24,706 nucleotides of DNA from Thermomicrobiales bacterium (GCA_019637585.1 JAHBVL010000020.1:1-24706); one strand, 5' to 3'. Positions 1 through 7,226 are shown, counted from the stretch's first letter. Numbers and translations are program-made. The notes: generated by a model not told the origin, from the letters alone.

Positions 1-101
1 TGGGGCCTCTCAGGACCCCCGACCCTCATTGAGGGACCGCGAAATCTACCATGTGCCGAAATGACGTGTCAAGCGCCATTTCGAAGCACGTTTCGAACGG
101 T

Positions 102-2390
102 TCAGGACTCCGGACTCGGGCTCGCCACAGGCGCCCCGGTTCCCTCCAGAATGGTGTTCTGGGAAGGTGCGTACGTACCGATAACGGTCGAGACATCGAG
201 GAGCTCTCCGTCCTCGGCGGTGATGGTTCTGGTGATCTCGGAGGTGAATCCAGGCTGGGCAAATTCGACCTGCAACCGGCTCCCTTCCGGAAGCTCAGGG
301 GACTCCTCGTACCGCGTTTCGGTGGAGGGGTCGATTTCGTTATAGATCAGCGGATCTGAGATCTCGACATTCCAGCCGGGGTCGACACCACGAATCTTGA
401 CATTCACCGTCGTCCCGTCGGCGACGACGTCGATGGCGATCCAGTGGTCGGTCGTGTTGGTGAACTTGAGGTCGAGCGAACCGGAGTCCTCGATGTTGAC
501 CATGGCGTCGAGACCCTTCATGCCTCTCGGGGGCTCGCCGTACGCCTGGATCCAGTAGGGATGGGTGTAGCGCTCGTCGATTTCCAGGCCGGCCCAGAAT
601 GCCGCCTGGAAGATGGTGGTCGACACCTGACAGATACCGCCGCCGACCACGGGAGCCGTGGTCACGCCGCCAGTCGAGGGATCGTCGACGATGCCGAATC
701 CAGTCATGAACCCGGATTCTTCGTCGACGCTGCCGACAAAGTGGGCGAATGAGAACTGCTCGCCCGGACCGATCAGCCACCCCGCCTGCAATGCCGCGGC
801 GGTTTCGACGTTGTGCCGGCGGGCATCGCTGGAATCGCCGTAGTAGGTCGAGCTTTCGGCCAGCACATCGGTGAGCGTGATCGCGGCGATGGCTTCGTCG
901 GTGAGCTTCGGCTCGGTCTCGATCAACACCATTTGTGCTTCAGGCTGGTTGCCAAGGAGCGCATCGACCACATTCTTCATCGTGGCGTCGGCATCGACCG
1001 CGATACCGGTCTGGCTCTCCTGCACGACGGTGATCTTGCCGCCGACATAGCGCAGGATCGGCTCGATGACCGGCACTTCGACCGACCGGAAGGTGTTCGA
1101 CAGCGTTTCCGAAAGGGTCTGGGCGTTGAATCCGAACTGGAATGGTTGCTCGCGATCGGGATTGACCGCGACCGTCAGCGCCGCGAGGAGCTGGCCGCGG
1201 CCGATCTCGGTCGAACCATCCTCCCACGTCAGCTCGACGCCCCGGTTGAGAATCTCCTCGCCGATCGTCACGGCCGCGGCCGCTTGTTCGTCGGTGATTC
1301 TGGGTTGCTGCTCTTGATAGGAAAGCGAAACCGCCGTCGATCCCTGCTCGAGTGCGCCAATGATCAGATTGGCCGATTCAGCGACATTGACGCTGACGCC
1401 GGTCACGGAAGGATCGACCGCGAGCAATCCATCGGTGACGGTGATCGACGCATCCTTGACACTGCGATTCGCCTGACTGGCGATTGTCTCGACAATCGAT
1501 TGCACGGCATCGCGATTGACGATCAATCGCTGCTGGTCGCCACCGACGGAGACGATCTGGCGAATCTGATCGGGAGTAAGCTCCCAGCTGGTGTCGGTTC
1601 CCTTCAACACTAAAGAGGAAGAGACCGCGCTTTCGATCTGGCTGAAACCGGTGTTGAGATCGGCCACCTCGACCGCGGCGGGAATGATCGGAGCGGCGAT
1701 CTGGACCGGCCGGTTCTCCAGCGATGCAATCATGGCGATCATCGAATTTCGCGTGGTGGCCAGATCGAACCCGATGCCCGGCAGCTCAGGAACGAGCTCT
1801 GGATTCCCTTCGGCGTTCTTCCGGACATAGGCGTCGATTGCCGGCCGCGTAATGGAGGGAGCGATCTGCATCAGCGTCGCGTCGAGACTGGCTTGATCGT
1901 AGGAGACTTCGATGCCCGATTGATGCCCGTCGAGAATCGCGGTGAACCAGTCGCCGCTCCGCTCCAGGACATTGCCGTTTCTGCCAAAGGAGAAGGCTTG
2001 ATTGACCGTCGCGTCGAGGTCGATCTCGATGCCGGCGGCCCGGGGGTCGAGTGAAAACTGCTGTTCGCCATTGGTAAGGATCACCGGGTGGCTGGTTGCG
2101 GCCCGGAGTGGGTCGCGCAGCGCCGCTTTGGCCTCGGAGCGCGTCATGCCGCCGACTTCGACGCCCGCAACGGAAACGCCCTCGTAGATGCGATTGGAGT
2201 GAGAAAGGCCGTAGAGCCCTGCGCCGGCGATAGCGGCGACTGCGGCAATCAATGCCAGAAAAAAGAGGGTGCGAAAGAGCGTGGCAGCGAAATCCAGCTC
2301 CCGCTTGTGAGAAGAGGCCGGTTTCGGCATAGCTGGCAGAACCGGTTCGGTGGTTTCAGAAGAAAGCGGGACACTCATCGATGGAGCCAT
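102..2390 (-). CDS. VanW/YoaR-family membrane-anchored surface protein
   Basis: A 762-residue protein, if it starts at the ATG at 2390; a second in-frame ATG at 2378 would give 758. The reading frame stays open to 2642, but that extension runs into the RidA gene and is rich in Arg/Trp/Pro, so I reject it. Residues about 37-61 form one hydrophobic helix, which places the rest outside the membrane. After it comes a motif typical of YoaR-like putative peptidoglycan-binding repeats (YEGVSVAGVEVGGM, about 69-82), and such repeats fill roughly 68-500. Residues about 515-655 are the VanW domain, with its GPGEQFSF segment and the hallmark GGGICQVSTT. The tail is Ser/Pro-rich. VanW proteins co-occur with some vancomycin-resistance clusters, but most are cell-wall-associated proteins of unknown function. 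Nothing nearby suggests antibiotic resistance. The start is uncertain because neither ATG has a clear ribosome site. Confidence 0.88.
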   Translation of the reverse strand: MAPSMSVPLSSETTEPVLPAMPKPASSHKRELDFAATLFRTLFFLALIAAVAAIAGAGLYGLSHSNRIYEGVSVAGVEVGGMTRSEAKAALRDPLRAATSHPVILTNGEQQFSLDPRAAGIEIDLDATVNQAFSFGRNGNVLERSGDWFTAILDGHQSGIEVSYDQASLDATLMQIAPSITRPAIDAYVRKNAEGNPELVPELPGIGFDLATTRNSMIAMIASLENRPVQIAAPIIPAAVEVADLNTGFSQIESAVSSSLVLKGTDTSWELTPDQIRQIVSVGGDQQRLIVNRDAVQSIVETIASQANRSVKDASITVTDGLLAVDPSVTGVSVNVAESANLIIGALEQGSTAVSLSYQEQQPRITDEQAAAAVTIGEEILNRGVELTWEDGSTEIGRGQLLAALTVAVNPDREQPFQFGFNAQTLSETLSNTFRSVEVPVIEPILRYVGGKITVVQESQTGIAVDADATMKNVVDALLGNQPEAQMVLIETEPKLTDEAIAAITLTDVLAESSTYYGDSSDARRHNVETAAALQAGWLIGPGEQFSFAHFVGSVDEESGFMTGFGIVDDPSTGGVTTAPVVGGGICQVSTTIFQAAFWAGLEIDERYTHPYWIQAYGEPPRGMKGLDAMVNIEDSGSLDLKFTNTTDHWIAIDVVADGTTVNVKIRGVDPGWNVEISDPLIYNEIDPSTETRYEESPELPEGSRLQVEFAQPGFTSEITRTITAEDGELLDVSTVIGTYAPSQNTILEGTGAPVASPSPES

Positions 2391-2584
2391 ACTCACATTC
2401 AGTTGAACGCAACATCGATCAACCCTGGCGTGACTGCGCCGGGTGATGGCCCAAGAGTGTACTGGGTGACGAGAAGCGGCACCAATTGTGACTGGCTGGC
2501 CATTGGCTGTTGCCGCGGCGCGGCGCGGCCGATAGACTGCTGGTCGCGACAAGGATGACCAGATACTCGAAGAAGGGAGATCAC

Positions 2585-2974
2585 GTGTCCAGTGAAAAGA
2601 CGGTAATCGCCACCGACCTGGCCCCGGCGGCCATCGGGCCATATTCGCAGGCGATCAAGGCGAATGGACTGATCTTCACATCGGGTCAGATTCCGCTCGA
2701 TCCCGCCACGATGCAGATCGTCGAAGGCGGAATCGAAGCGCAGGCCGAACAGGTGATGAAGAACCTCAGCGCGGTGCTCGAGGCGGCCGGATCGTCGCTC
2801 GATCGGGTAGTGCGCTGCACTTGCTTTCTTCAGGATCTCGGCGACTTCGCCGCATTCAATACGGTATATGGCAAGTGGATGGGCGAATCGGCTCCATCGC
2901 GCTCGACCGTGCAGGTTGCGAGACTGCCGATGGGCGTGATGGTGGAGGTCGACAGCATCGCTCTCGAGGGGTAG
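2585..2974 (+). CDS. ridA: RidA-family reactive enamine/imine deaminase
   Basis: A 129-residue protein, the normal length for the YjgF/YER057c/UK114 (RidA) family. It starts at a GTG with a GGGAG ribosome site at 2575-2579, five bases upstream; the in-frame ATG at 2555 lacks a spaced site. Family signatures are AAIGPYSQAI near the N-terminus, TSGQIPLDP, and the C-terminal RSTVQVARLPMG block. The Arg in RSTVQV is the residue that binds the substrate carboxylate in this family. RidA proteins are trimeric cytosolic enzymes that hydrolyse 2-aminoacrylate and related imines released by PLP enzymes, protecting those enzymes. The gene is divergent from the VanW gene and precedes a tRNA. Its stop codon lies in the loop of a hairpin. 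Family assignment is firm; exact substrate is not. Confidence 0.93.
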   Translation: MSSEKTVIATDLAPAAIGPYSQAIKANGLIFTSGQIPLDPATMQIVEGGIEAQAEQVMKNLSAVLEAAGSSLDRVVRCTCFLQDLGDFAAFNTVYGKWMGESAPSRSTVQVARLPMGVMVEVDSIALEG

Positions 2975-2988
2975 TGCGGCCCCTCGAG
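2963..2988 (+). terminator. Hairpin enclosing the ridA stop codon
   Basis: A perfect 9-bp inverted repeat (CTCGAGGGG / CCCCTCGAG) with an 8-base loop that contains the TAG stop. No T-tract follows, so termination would be weak or factor-assisted. It sits between ridA and the tRNA gene. Confidence 0.35.
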
Positions 2989-3023
2989 TGCCGCTGAACA
3001 GGCGCTGAGAGGTGACCTCGCTG

Positions 3024-3032
3024 TGGTATCAT
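3024..3032 (+). promoter_or_regulatory. Extended -10 promoter candidate for tRNA-Val
   Basis: TGG followed by TATCAT fits an extended -10 (TGnTATAAT with one mismatch) about 15 bases before the mature tRNA 5' end. No good -35 is visible, so this is a candidate only. Confidence 0.4.
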
Positions 3033-3046
3033 CGCGGCGCCGAAAG

Positions 3047-3120
3047 GGGCGCGTAGCTCAGCTGGTTAGAGCGCGCGGTTCACATCCGCGAGGTCACAGG
3101 TTCGAGTCCTGTCGCGCCCA
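3047..3120 (+). tRNA. tRNA-Val (anticodon CAC)
   Basis: Full cloverleaf. The acceptor GGGCGCG (3047-3053) pairs with CGCGCCC (3113-3119) and the discriminator is A3120. The D arm contains AGCTCAGCTGGTTAGAGC. The anticodon stem is CGCGG/CCGCG around the loop TTCACAT, which gives anticodon CAC at 3081-3083 (reads GTG, valine). The T arm carries GGTTCGAGTCC. The bases after the discriminator are CCT, so the 3' CCA is not fully encoded and must be added after transcription. Confidence 0.96.
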
Positions 3121-3188
3121 CCTGAGGACGCGAAATCGTGCTGAGTTTGCCTCACCGCAAAGGGGTGGGCATTAAATCTGACAAATCG

Positions 3189-3248
3189 GCACAGATGCGT
3201 CCGGAACCCGCTTGACCGTCTGTGCGCGCCTGCGGACAATACGCACAG
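3189..3248 (+). promoter_or_regulatory. Candidate promoter and repeat cluster before the cytochrome b operon
   Basis: A -35-like TTGACC (3212-3217) and a weak -10-like GACAAT (3235-3240) are 17 bases apart. Around them are three copies of one short element: GCACAGA at 3189-3195, its perfect complement TCTGTGC at 3219-3225, and CGCACAG at 3242-3248, which pairs with CTGTGCG at 3220-3226. They could be binding sites for a regulator, or alternative RNA hairpins if transcription starts further upstream. This is the only patterned stretch in the 213-base gap between the tRNA and the first cytochrome gene. Confidence 0.3.
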
Positions 3249-3335
3249 CAGACCCGGTGGTGAGCGTGCGAGTCTCTCCAGGGCGCGGTGCGAACGCTGA
3301 AAGGTGAGGGCGAGGATGTTCAAGGAGGTTGGGGC

Positions 3336-4064
3336 ATGAGGCGACAGCAAACGCTGGCCGATCGCATAACAGGATCATCGGTATGGCGTTCGATCGTCCG
3401 CCACGGCTATCCCGATAACCAGCGCAACCAGGCGCTGATCATCGCGAGCAACGTCTTCCTCCACATCCATCCTGTCAAGATCAAACGGTACGCGACCAAG
3501 GTGACCTACACCTTCTGTCTCGGCGGTCTGTCGTTTTTCATGTTCCTGGTGCTGGTGCTGACCGGCGTTCTGCTGATGTTCTACTACGTGCCTTCGTCCG
3601 ATCTGGCCTACCAGAGCATGAAGGACATCGAAGCCAGCACGACATTCGGCCAGCTGATGCGGAACATGCACCGATGGTCAGCGCAAGGCATGGTGGTTGC
3701 CGTGTTCCTCCATATGGGCCGGGTGTTCTACACCGGCTCGTATAAGCCGCCCCGCGAGTTCAACTGGGTGATCGGCGTTCTGTTGCTTGTGGTCACCTTC
3801 TTGCTCTCGTTCACGGGATATCTGCTGCCGTGGGACCAGCTGGCCTACTGGGCGATCACCGTGGGCACGCAGATCGGCGGCGCGGCCCCGATCCTCGGCC
3901 CGAAGGTCGACTTCCTGCTCAAGGGTGGCAAGGAAATTGGGCAGCCAACGCTGATACGCTTCTACACGCTCCATGTGATCTTCCTGCCGCTCATTGCCGC
4001 GTTCCTGATGGCGGTTCACTTCTGGCGGATTCGCAAGGACGGCGGTATTTCTGGTCCGCTGTAG
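3336..4064 (+). CDS. Cytochrome b6-type subunit of a quinol oxidoreductase
   Basis: A 242-residue membrane protein. The ATG at 3336 follows an excellent AAGGAGG (3322-3328) at 7-base spacing, which rules out the longer frame from 3288. Four hydrophobic helices are visible. Two histidine pairs bind the two b hemes: H112 and H126 in helix B, H213 and H228 in helix D. Fourteen residues separate the second pair, the spacing reported for b6-type rather than mitochondrial-type cytochrome b. Cys61 in FCLGG sits where b6 proteins covalently hold the extra heme ci, so that heme is probably present. PWDQ at 165-168 and the end GGISGPL are family hallmarks. The N-terminal extension is about 30 residues longer than in chloroplast b6. 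It is the first gene of the operon and acts with subunit IV and the Rieske protein in the membrane. Confidence 0.95.
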   Translation: MRRQQTLADRITGSSVWRSIVRHGYPDNQRNQALIIASNVFLHIHPVKIKRYATKVTYTFCLGGLSFFMFLVLVLTGVLLMFYYVPSSDLAYQSMKDIEASTTFGQLMRNMHRWSAQGMVVAVFLHMGRVFYTGSYKPPREFNWVIGVLLLVVTFLLSFTGYLLPWDQLAYWAITVGTQIGGAAPILGPKVDFLLKGGKEIGQPTLIRFYTLHVIFLPLIAAFLMAVHFWRIRKDGGISGPL

Positions 4065-4121
4065 GCGGCGCCACTCACTGAGCTATTTGACGGTCGGATT
4101 TCGAAGAGCGGAGAAAGCGCG

Positions 4122-4913
4122 ATGGCGGAACTGGTACAGGGGCAACAGCCACTCCCACCGCAAAGTCAAATCGATGAGGCGAAACGGCAGAAGCTGCTCG
4201 AGCTGGTGCGCGGTCGCGCGCTGGCCCGTCCGACCGATCTTGCCGACGACGAGGTCATGGTCTGGCCGTCGCTCGTTGTCGTCGAAGCGGTGTGCGCCAC
4301 CGTTTTCCTGCTGATTCTGACCTTTCTGTCGATCTTCGTCAGCGCGCCCTTGCTGGAGCGAGCCAATCCGAACCAGACGCCGAACCCGTCGAAAGCGCCG
4401 TGGTATTTCCTCAATTTGCAGGAACTGCTGCTGCACATGGACCCGGGTCTGGCCGGCGTCATCATCCCGACGCTTGCCCTGACCGCCATTGCGGCGATTC
4501 CGTATATCGATCGGAGCCCGCTTGGCGTTGGCATCCTCGGAACCTCCGCCAAGGGACGCAAGATCATCGGCTTCACCTCGGTGTTCACGACAGTGACGCT
4601 GGTGGCGATGATTCTGCTCGATGAGTACAAGGGACGCGGCACGGTGTTCGGCATCGGCCACTGGCTTCTGGAGAAGGGCGCCCCGCGTGAGTTCACCGAG
4701 ATCATCCTGCCGTCGCTGGTCATTCTTGGTGGCATCGCAACGTTGATGGTTCTCGTGCAGCTGATCTTCCGGCCCACGCGCCGTGAGATGATCATCTCGC
4801 TCTTTACCGGGTTCTACGTCACCTTCATTGTTCTGACGATCTTCGGTACGTCGTTGCGCGGAGAAGGTCAGGATCTGTCGTGGCCGTGGAATCTGCCGCG
4901 TGTGCACCACTAG
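4122..4913 (+). CDS. Cytochrome b C-terminal half / long subunit IV
   Basis: A 263-residue partner of the preceding b6 gene, carrying the C-terminal half of cytochrome b. About five hydrophobic helices are visible (roughly 50-75, 112-129, 148-167, 192-217, 222-245), against three in b6f subunit IV, which is about 160 residues. The quinol-oxidation-site motif that is normally PEWY reads APWY (92-95), so the proton-accepting Glu is absent at that position. The C-terminus is polar and Trp-rich (SWPWNLP). The ATG at 4122 has a moderate GCGGAG site 8 bases upstream. The split b6 plus long C-terminal subunit resembles menaquinol:cytochrome c reductases of Gram-positive and deep-branching bacteria. 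The gene lies 57 bases after b6 and 45 before the Rieske gene, which implies co-transcription. Confidence 0.9.
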   Translation: MAELVQGQQPLPPQSQIDEAKRQKLLELVRGRALARPTDLADDEVMVWPSLVVVEAVCATVFLLILTFLSIFVSAPLLERANPNQTPNPSKAPWYFLNLQELLLHMDPGLAGVIIPTLALTAIAAIPYIDRSPLGVGILGTSAKGRKIIGFTSVFTTVTLVAMILLDEYKGRGTVFGIGHWLLEKGAPREFTEIILPSLVILGGIATLMVLVQLIFRPTRREMIISLFTGFYVTFIVLTIFGTSLRGEGQDLSWPWNLPRVHH

Positions 4914-4958
4914 GCCCCTGGGGAACGCGACGCTTGCTAGTCTTGGAGAAGTGATCAG

Positions 4959-5528
4959 GTGATTCGAACAGGGACTGGAGCAATTATCGGCGCCGGAGTG
5001 GGTGTTGCCGTTTGGGTATTCGGCAAGCTGGCCGGTTCTGCTCATGCGGTCAAGACCGTATCTCGCCGGAATTTCGTCCGCAATGCGACGCTGGGCGCCA
5101 TCGTCATCATCCTGGCGCAGCTGGCCGGTGGATTTCTGCGCTTCTTCTGGCCGAACAAGACGGGCGCATTCGGCTCGGTGCTGACTGTGACCGCCGACAA
5201 CATTCCCGCCGTCGGCGAAACGCCGTTTCGCAATACGGCCGGGAAGTTCTACCTGGTTCGCAATGAGGATGGCCTGCTGGCCCTCTACTGGAAATGCACG
5301 CACCTGGGGTGCACCGTTCCCTGGAATGAGGGCGAGGACCGGTTCCACTGCCCATGCCATGGCAGTATCTTCTTCCGCAATGGTGTGAAGGAATCTGGCC
5401 CGGCGCCCCGGCCCATGGACTTCTTCCCGGTCACGGTGACGCCGACCGGCGATGTTCAGGTCGACACGGGCAGCCCGACGACCCGTAACGATTACGATCC
5501 CTCGCAGGCTGCTCCCTATCCGGGGTAG
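4959..5528 (+). CDS. Rieske [2Fe-2S] protein of the quinol oxidoreductase
   Basis: A 189-residue protein starting at GTG, with GGAG at 4945-4948 ten bases upstream. The Rieske cluster ligands are clear: C113 and H115 in CTHLGC, C131 and H134 in CPCHGS, with C118 and C133 positioned for the usual disulfide. Two hydrophobic segments precede the cluster domain. One is at about 7-23. The other, at 44-63, follows a twin-arginine-like motif SRRNFVR (35-41), as expected for Tat-dependent translocation of a folded Fe-S domain. Two N-terminal segments are more than the single anchor of most Rieske proteins. The protein moves one electron from quinol at the Qo site to the next carrier, here probably the cytochrome c/cupredoxin fusion encoded immediately downstream. 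Confidence 0.95.
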   Translation: MIRTGTGAIIGAGVGVAVWVFGKLAGSAHAVKTVSRRNFVRNATLGAIVIILAQLAGGFLRFFWPNKTGAFGSVLTVTADNIPAVGETPFRNTAGKFYLVRNEDGLLALYWKCTHLGCTVPWNEGEDRFHCPCHGSIFFRNGVKESGPAPRPMDFFPVTVTPTGDVQVDTGSPTTRNDYDPSQAAPYPG

Positions 5529-5548
5529 GCCGCGATCCGTTTCTTGGA

Positions 5549-5568
5549 ACGCTTTCGCCGGAAAGCGT
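5549..5568 (+). other. Intercistronic hairpin between Rieske and cytochrome c genes
   Basis: A perfect 8-bp stem (ACGCTTTC / GAAAGCGT) with a GCCG tetraloop lies in the 66-base gap of the operon. No T-tract follows, so it more likely affects mRNA processing or stability than full termination. Function is inferred. Confidence 0.4.
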
Positions 5569-5594
5569 GATGCGTAGGCAGAGGAGTACTTAGC

Positions 5595-6848
5595 GTGGGA
5601 TCGGTTCAGCGGCTGGCAACGATGGTCATTTTCGGGCTCGTTGCGCTCTCGACTATCCTCTTCCTCTACCTTGGCGACGAGAGCAATCGTATCGACGAGA
5701 AGGCGGAACTCCACCAGGAAGCGGCGATCGAGCGCGCCACGAACAACTACATTGCGCTGTGTATGGCCTGTCACGGCCCGGCAGGTGAGGGCTATCTGGA
5801 ACCCGGGGCTGCTGGCACCGGGCGCATCGGAGCGCCGCTCGGAGGCGTGAATCAATCGCTCAACCAGGAAGGGGTGAACGCCAGTGGCACACCGTGGCCC
5901 GGCGGCATGGATGCGCGCGCCCAGATCATTCACGACACAATCTACAACGGGCTGCGGACTGCTGATGGCGAAGGCTACCGGATGCCGGCATTCGGCGGCG
6001 AGACCGGTTCGCTGACGGATGCCCAGATCGAGGAACTTGTCGTTTTTGTTCAGCATGTGGACTGGAACACCGTCTTCAACCATGCGGTCGAGGTCGAAGG
6101 GGGGTATCCAACTCCTCCGCCCGCTGCGGCAACCGCGCCTCCGGAAGAGGAGACAGATGGCGACTCAGGTTCCGGAGGGGAGTCCGCGAGTCTGGTGATC
6201 GAGTCGCATGATATCTTCTTCGAGCCGACCACGCTGGAGATTCCGGCTAACACCGATGTGACTATCGAACTGCCAAATCTCGGAGCGGCGCCGCACAACT
6301 TCGCGATCGACGAGCTTGGCATCAGCATCGACCTCGCGGCTGGCTCAGACGGATCGGTTGTGATCAATGCGCCTCCGGGCGAGTACGAGTTCTACTGCAA
6401 TGTGCCCGGTCACAAGGACGCCGGTATGCATGGCATCCTGGTGGTGACCGAGGGATACGAACTCCCGGCCGCGGCCGGCGGCTCGGACGACGCAGCGGCC
6501 GAGGGCGACGGTGATGAGGCTGCAGCGGCTGACGATGGCGCATCGGAAGAAGCGATCGCTGATGCCGAGTCTGCGGGTGGCGCGGAGTTCACCGTTGTGT
6601 CGCACGACATCTATTTCGAGCCGGCGGAGCTGACGATTCCCGCCAATACCGATGTGACATTCATTCTGCCGAATGAGGGCGCCGCTCCCCACAACTTCAC
6701 CATCGATGAGCTGGATATCAGCGTCGATCAGGCGGGTGGCGAGACGCACGAGGTGGTGATCAACGCACCGCCGGGCGAATACGAGTTCTATTGCAATGTG
6801 CCCGGTCACAAAGAGGCCGGTATGCATGGCATACTGACGGTCGAGTAG
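5595..6848 (+). CDS. Membrane-anchored cytochrome c fused to two cupredoxin domains
   Basis: A 417-residue multi-cofactor electron carrier. The GTG start has GAGGAG (5581-5586) 8 bases upstream. Residues 8-26 form a membrane anchor that keeps the rest outside. One c-type heme site follows: CMACH with C56, C59 and H60, and probable axial Met130 in RMPAF. After a Pro/Ala/Glu-rich linker come two type 1 copper domains. Domain 1 (about 199-286) has ligands H234, C268, H273 and M278. Domain 2 (about 331-417) has H366, C400, H405 and M410. Every ligand is repeated exactly 132 residues later, which indicates an internal duplication. The acidic Ala/Asp/Glu linker at 289-330 separates them. It sits where a cytochrome c1/f-like subunit would be, so I infer it takes electrons from the Rieske protein and passes them to an oxidase or a soluble carrier. 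Confidence 0.92.
   Translation: MGSVQRLATMVIFGLVALSTILFLYLGDESNRIDEKAELHQEAAIERATNNYIALCMACHGPAGEGYLEPGAAGTGRIGAPLGGVNQSLNQEGVNASGTPWPGGMDARAQIIHDTIYNGLRTADGEGYRMPAFGGETGSLTDAQIEELVVFVQHVDWNTVFNHAVEVEGGYPTPPPAAATAPPEEETDGDSGSGGESASLVIESHDIFFEPTTLEIPANTDVTIELPNLGAAPHNFAIDELGISIDLAAGSDGSVVINAPPGEYEFYCNVPGHKDAGMHGILVVTEGYELPAAAGGSDDAAAEGDGDEAAAADDGASEEAIADAESAGGAEFTVVSHDIYFEPAELTIPANTDVTFILPNEGAAPHNFTIDELDISVDQAGGETHEVVINAPPGEYEFYCNVPGHKEAGMHGILTVE
6189..6452 (+). repeat. Cupredoxin repeat unit 1
   Basis: First of two in-frame coding repeats within the cytochrome c/cupredoxin gene. It matches 6585-6845 with a register shift of 396 bases; the copper-site segment around Cys268-Met278 is nearly identical in DNA sequence. 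Confidence 0.8.
6585..6845 (+). repeat. Cupredoxin repeat unit 2
   Basis: Second copy. All four copper ligands are retained, and most differences from unit 1 are synonymous or in surface loops. This suggests a recent or homogenised tandem duplication. Confidence 0.8.
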
Positions 6849-6890
6849 GGGCGCCGGAGCAGCGAGGAACCTGGAGCAAGGTGAACCGAT

Positions 6891-7127
6891 ATGGGTGATT
6901 TCATTCGCAGCATTGGCGATATCCGAATCAACAACCTGGGCGAAGACTTTGGAGTTCTCGCCGATACGGTCGAAGTGTTCTTCGCCATCCTGATGATGCT
7001 GGGAGGCATCGCTCTGACCTATCTGGTTCAGCGATGGGCCGACAAGGCGGGTGAAGTCCAGTCTGCGGCCAATGTTGGCCGTGGCGGTGGGCCGCAGCAA
7101 TACGAGGATCCGGGTATGCGGGGGTAA
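6891..7127 (+). CDS. Small single-helix membrane protein at the end of the respiratory operon
   Basis: A 78-residue protein I do not recognise. The ATG has AAGGTG (6878-6883) 7 bases upstream. One hydrophobic helix, roughly residues 29-46 (FFAILMMLGGIALTYLVQ), follows a polar N-terminus; the C-terminus is Gly-rich and soluble. It starts 42 bases after the cytochrome/cupredoxin gene and ends 45 bases before a strong hairpin, so it is very likely the last gene of the operon. By position it may be a small accessory subunit or assembly factor of the quinol oxidoreductase, comparable in size to the small helices of b6f complexes, but no sequence motif proves this. Spacing, ribosome site and helix make it likely a real gene. 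Confidence 0.7.
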   Translation: MGDFIRSIGDIRINNLGEDFGVLADTVEVFFAILMMLGGIALTYLVQRWADKAGEVQSAANVGRGGGPQQYEDPGMRG

Positions 7128-7171
7128 AGCACCCACTGCATCGTCATCGAGCAGCATGACAGTCGATGAAT

Positions 7172-7199
7172 GAGCCCGGTCGGTCGCCCGGGCTCTTGA
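7172..7199 (+). terminator. Terminator of the cytochrome operon
   Basis: A perfect 8-bp GC-rich stem (GAGCCCGG / CCGGGCTC) with an 8-base loop and a short TTG tail, placed after the last gene of the respiratory operon. The T-tract is poor, so efficiency is uncertain. Confidence 0.5.
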
Positions 7200-7226
7200 A
7201 CGTTGAAAAGCACATCCTGCACGGCC

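Noticed and set aside
813-1613. 266-residue plus-strand frame inside the VanW gene
   Set aside because: Antisense to a conserved multi-domain protein; Arg/Asp/Leu-rich with no motif.
102-2390. VanW gene as a vancomycin-resistance determinant
   Set aside because: No vanA/vanH/vanX-type ligase, dehydrogenase or dipeptidase lies nearby; VanW domains are widespread in surface proteins unrelated to resistance.
2391-2642. 84-residue N-terminal extension of the VanW frame
   Set aside because: It overlaps the ridA start and coding region and has no domain; a start at 2390 or 2378 places the membrane helix near the N-terminus.
3066-3350. 94-residue minus-strand frame ending in a GGRDRTRTCDL-like peptide
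   Set aside because: This peptide is the well-known spurious translation of a tRNA gene's complement, here tRNA-Val.
4083-6083. 666-residue frame on the minus strand across subunit IV, Rieske and cytochrome c genes
   Set aside because: It is antisense to three genes with unmistakable cofactor motifs, and its Arg/His/Asp-rich composition is typical of a high-GC shadow frame.
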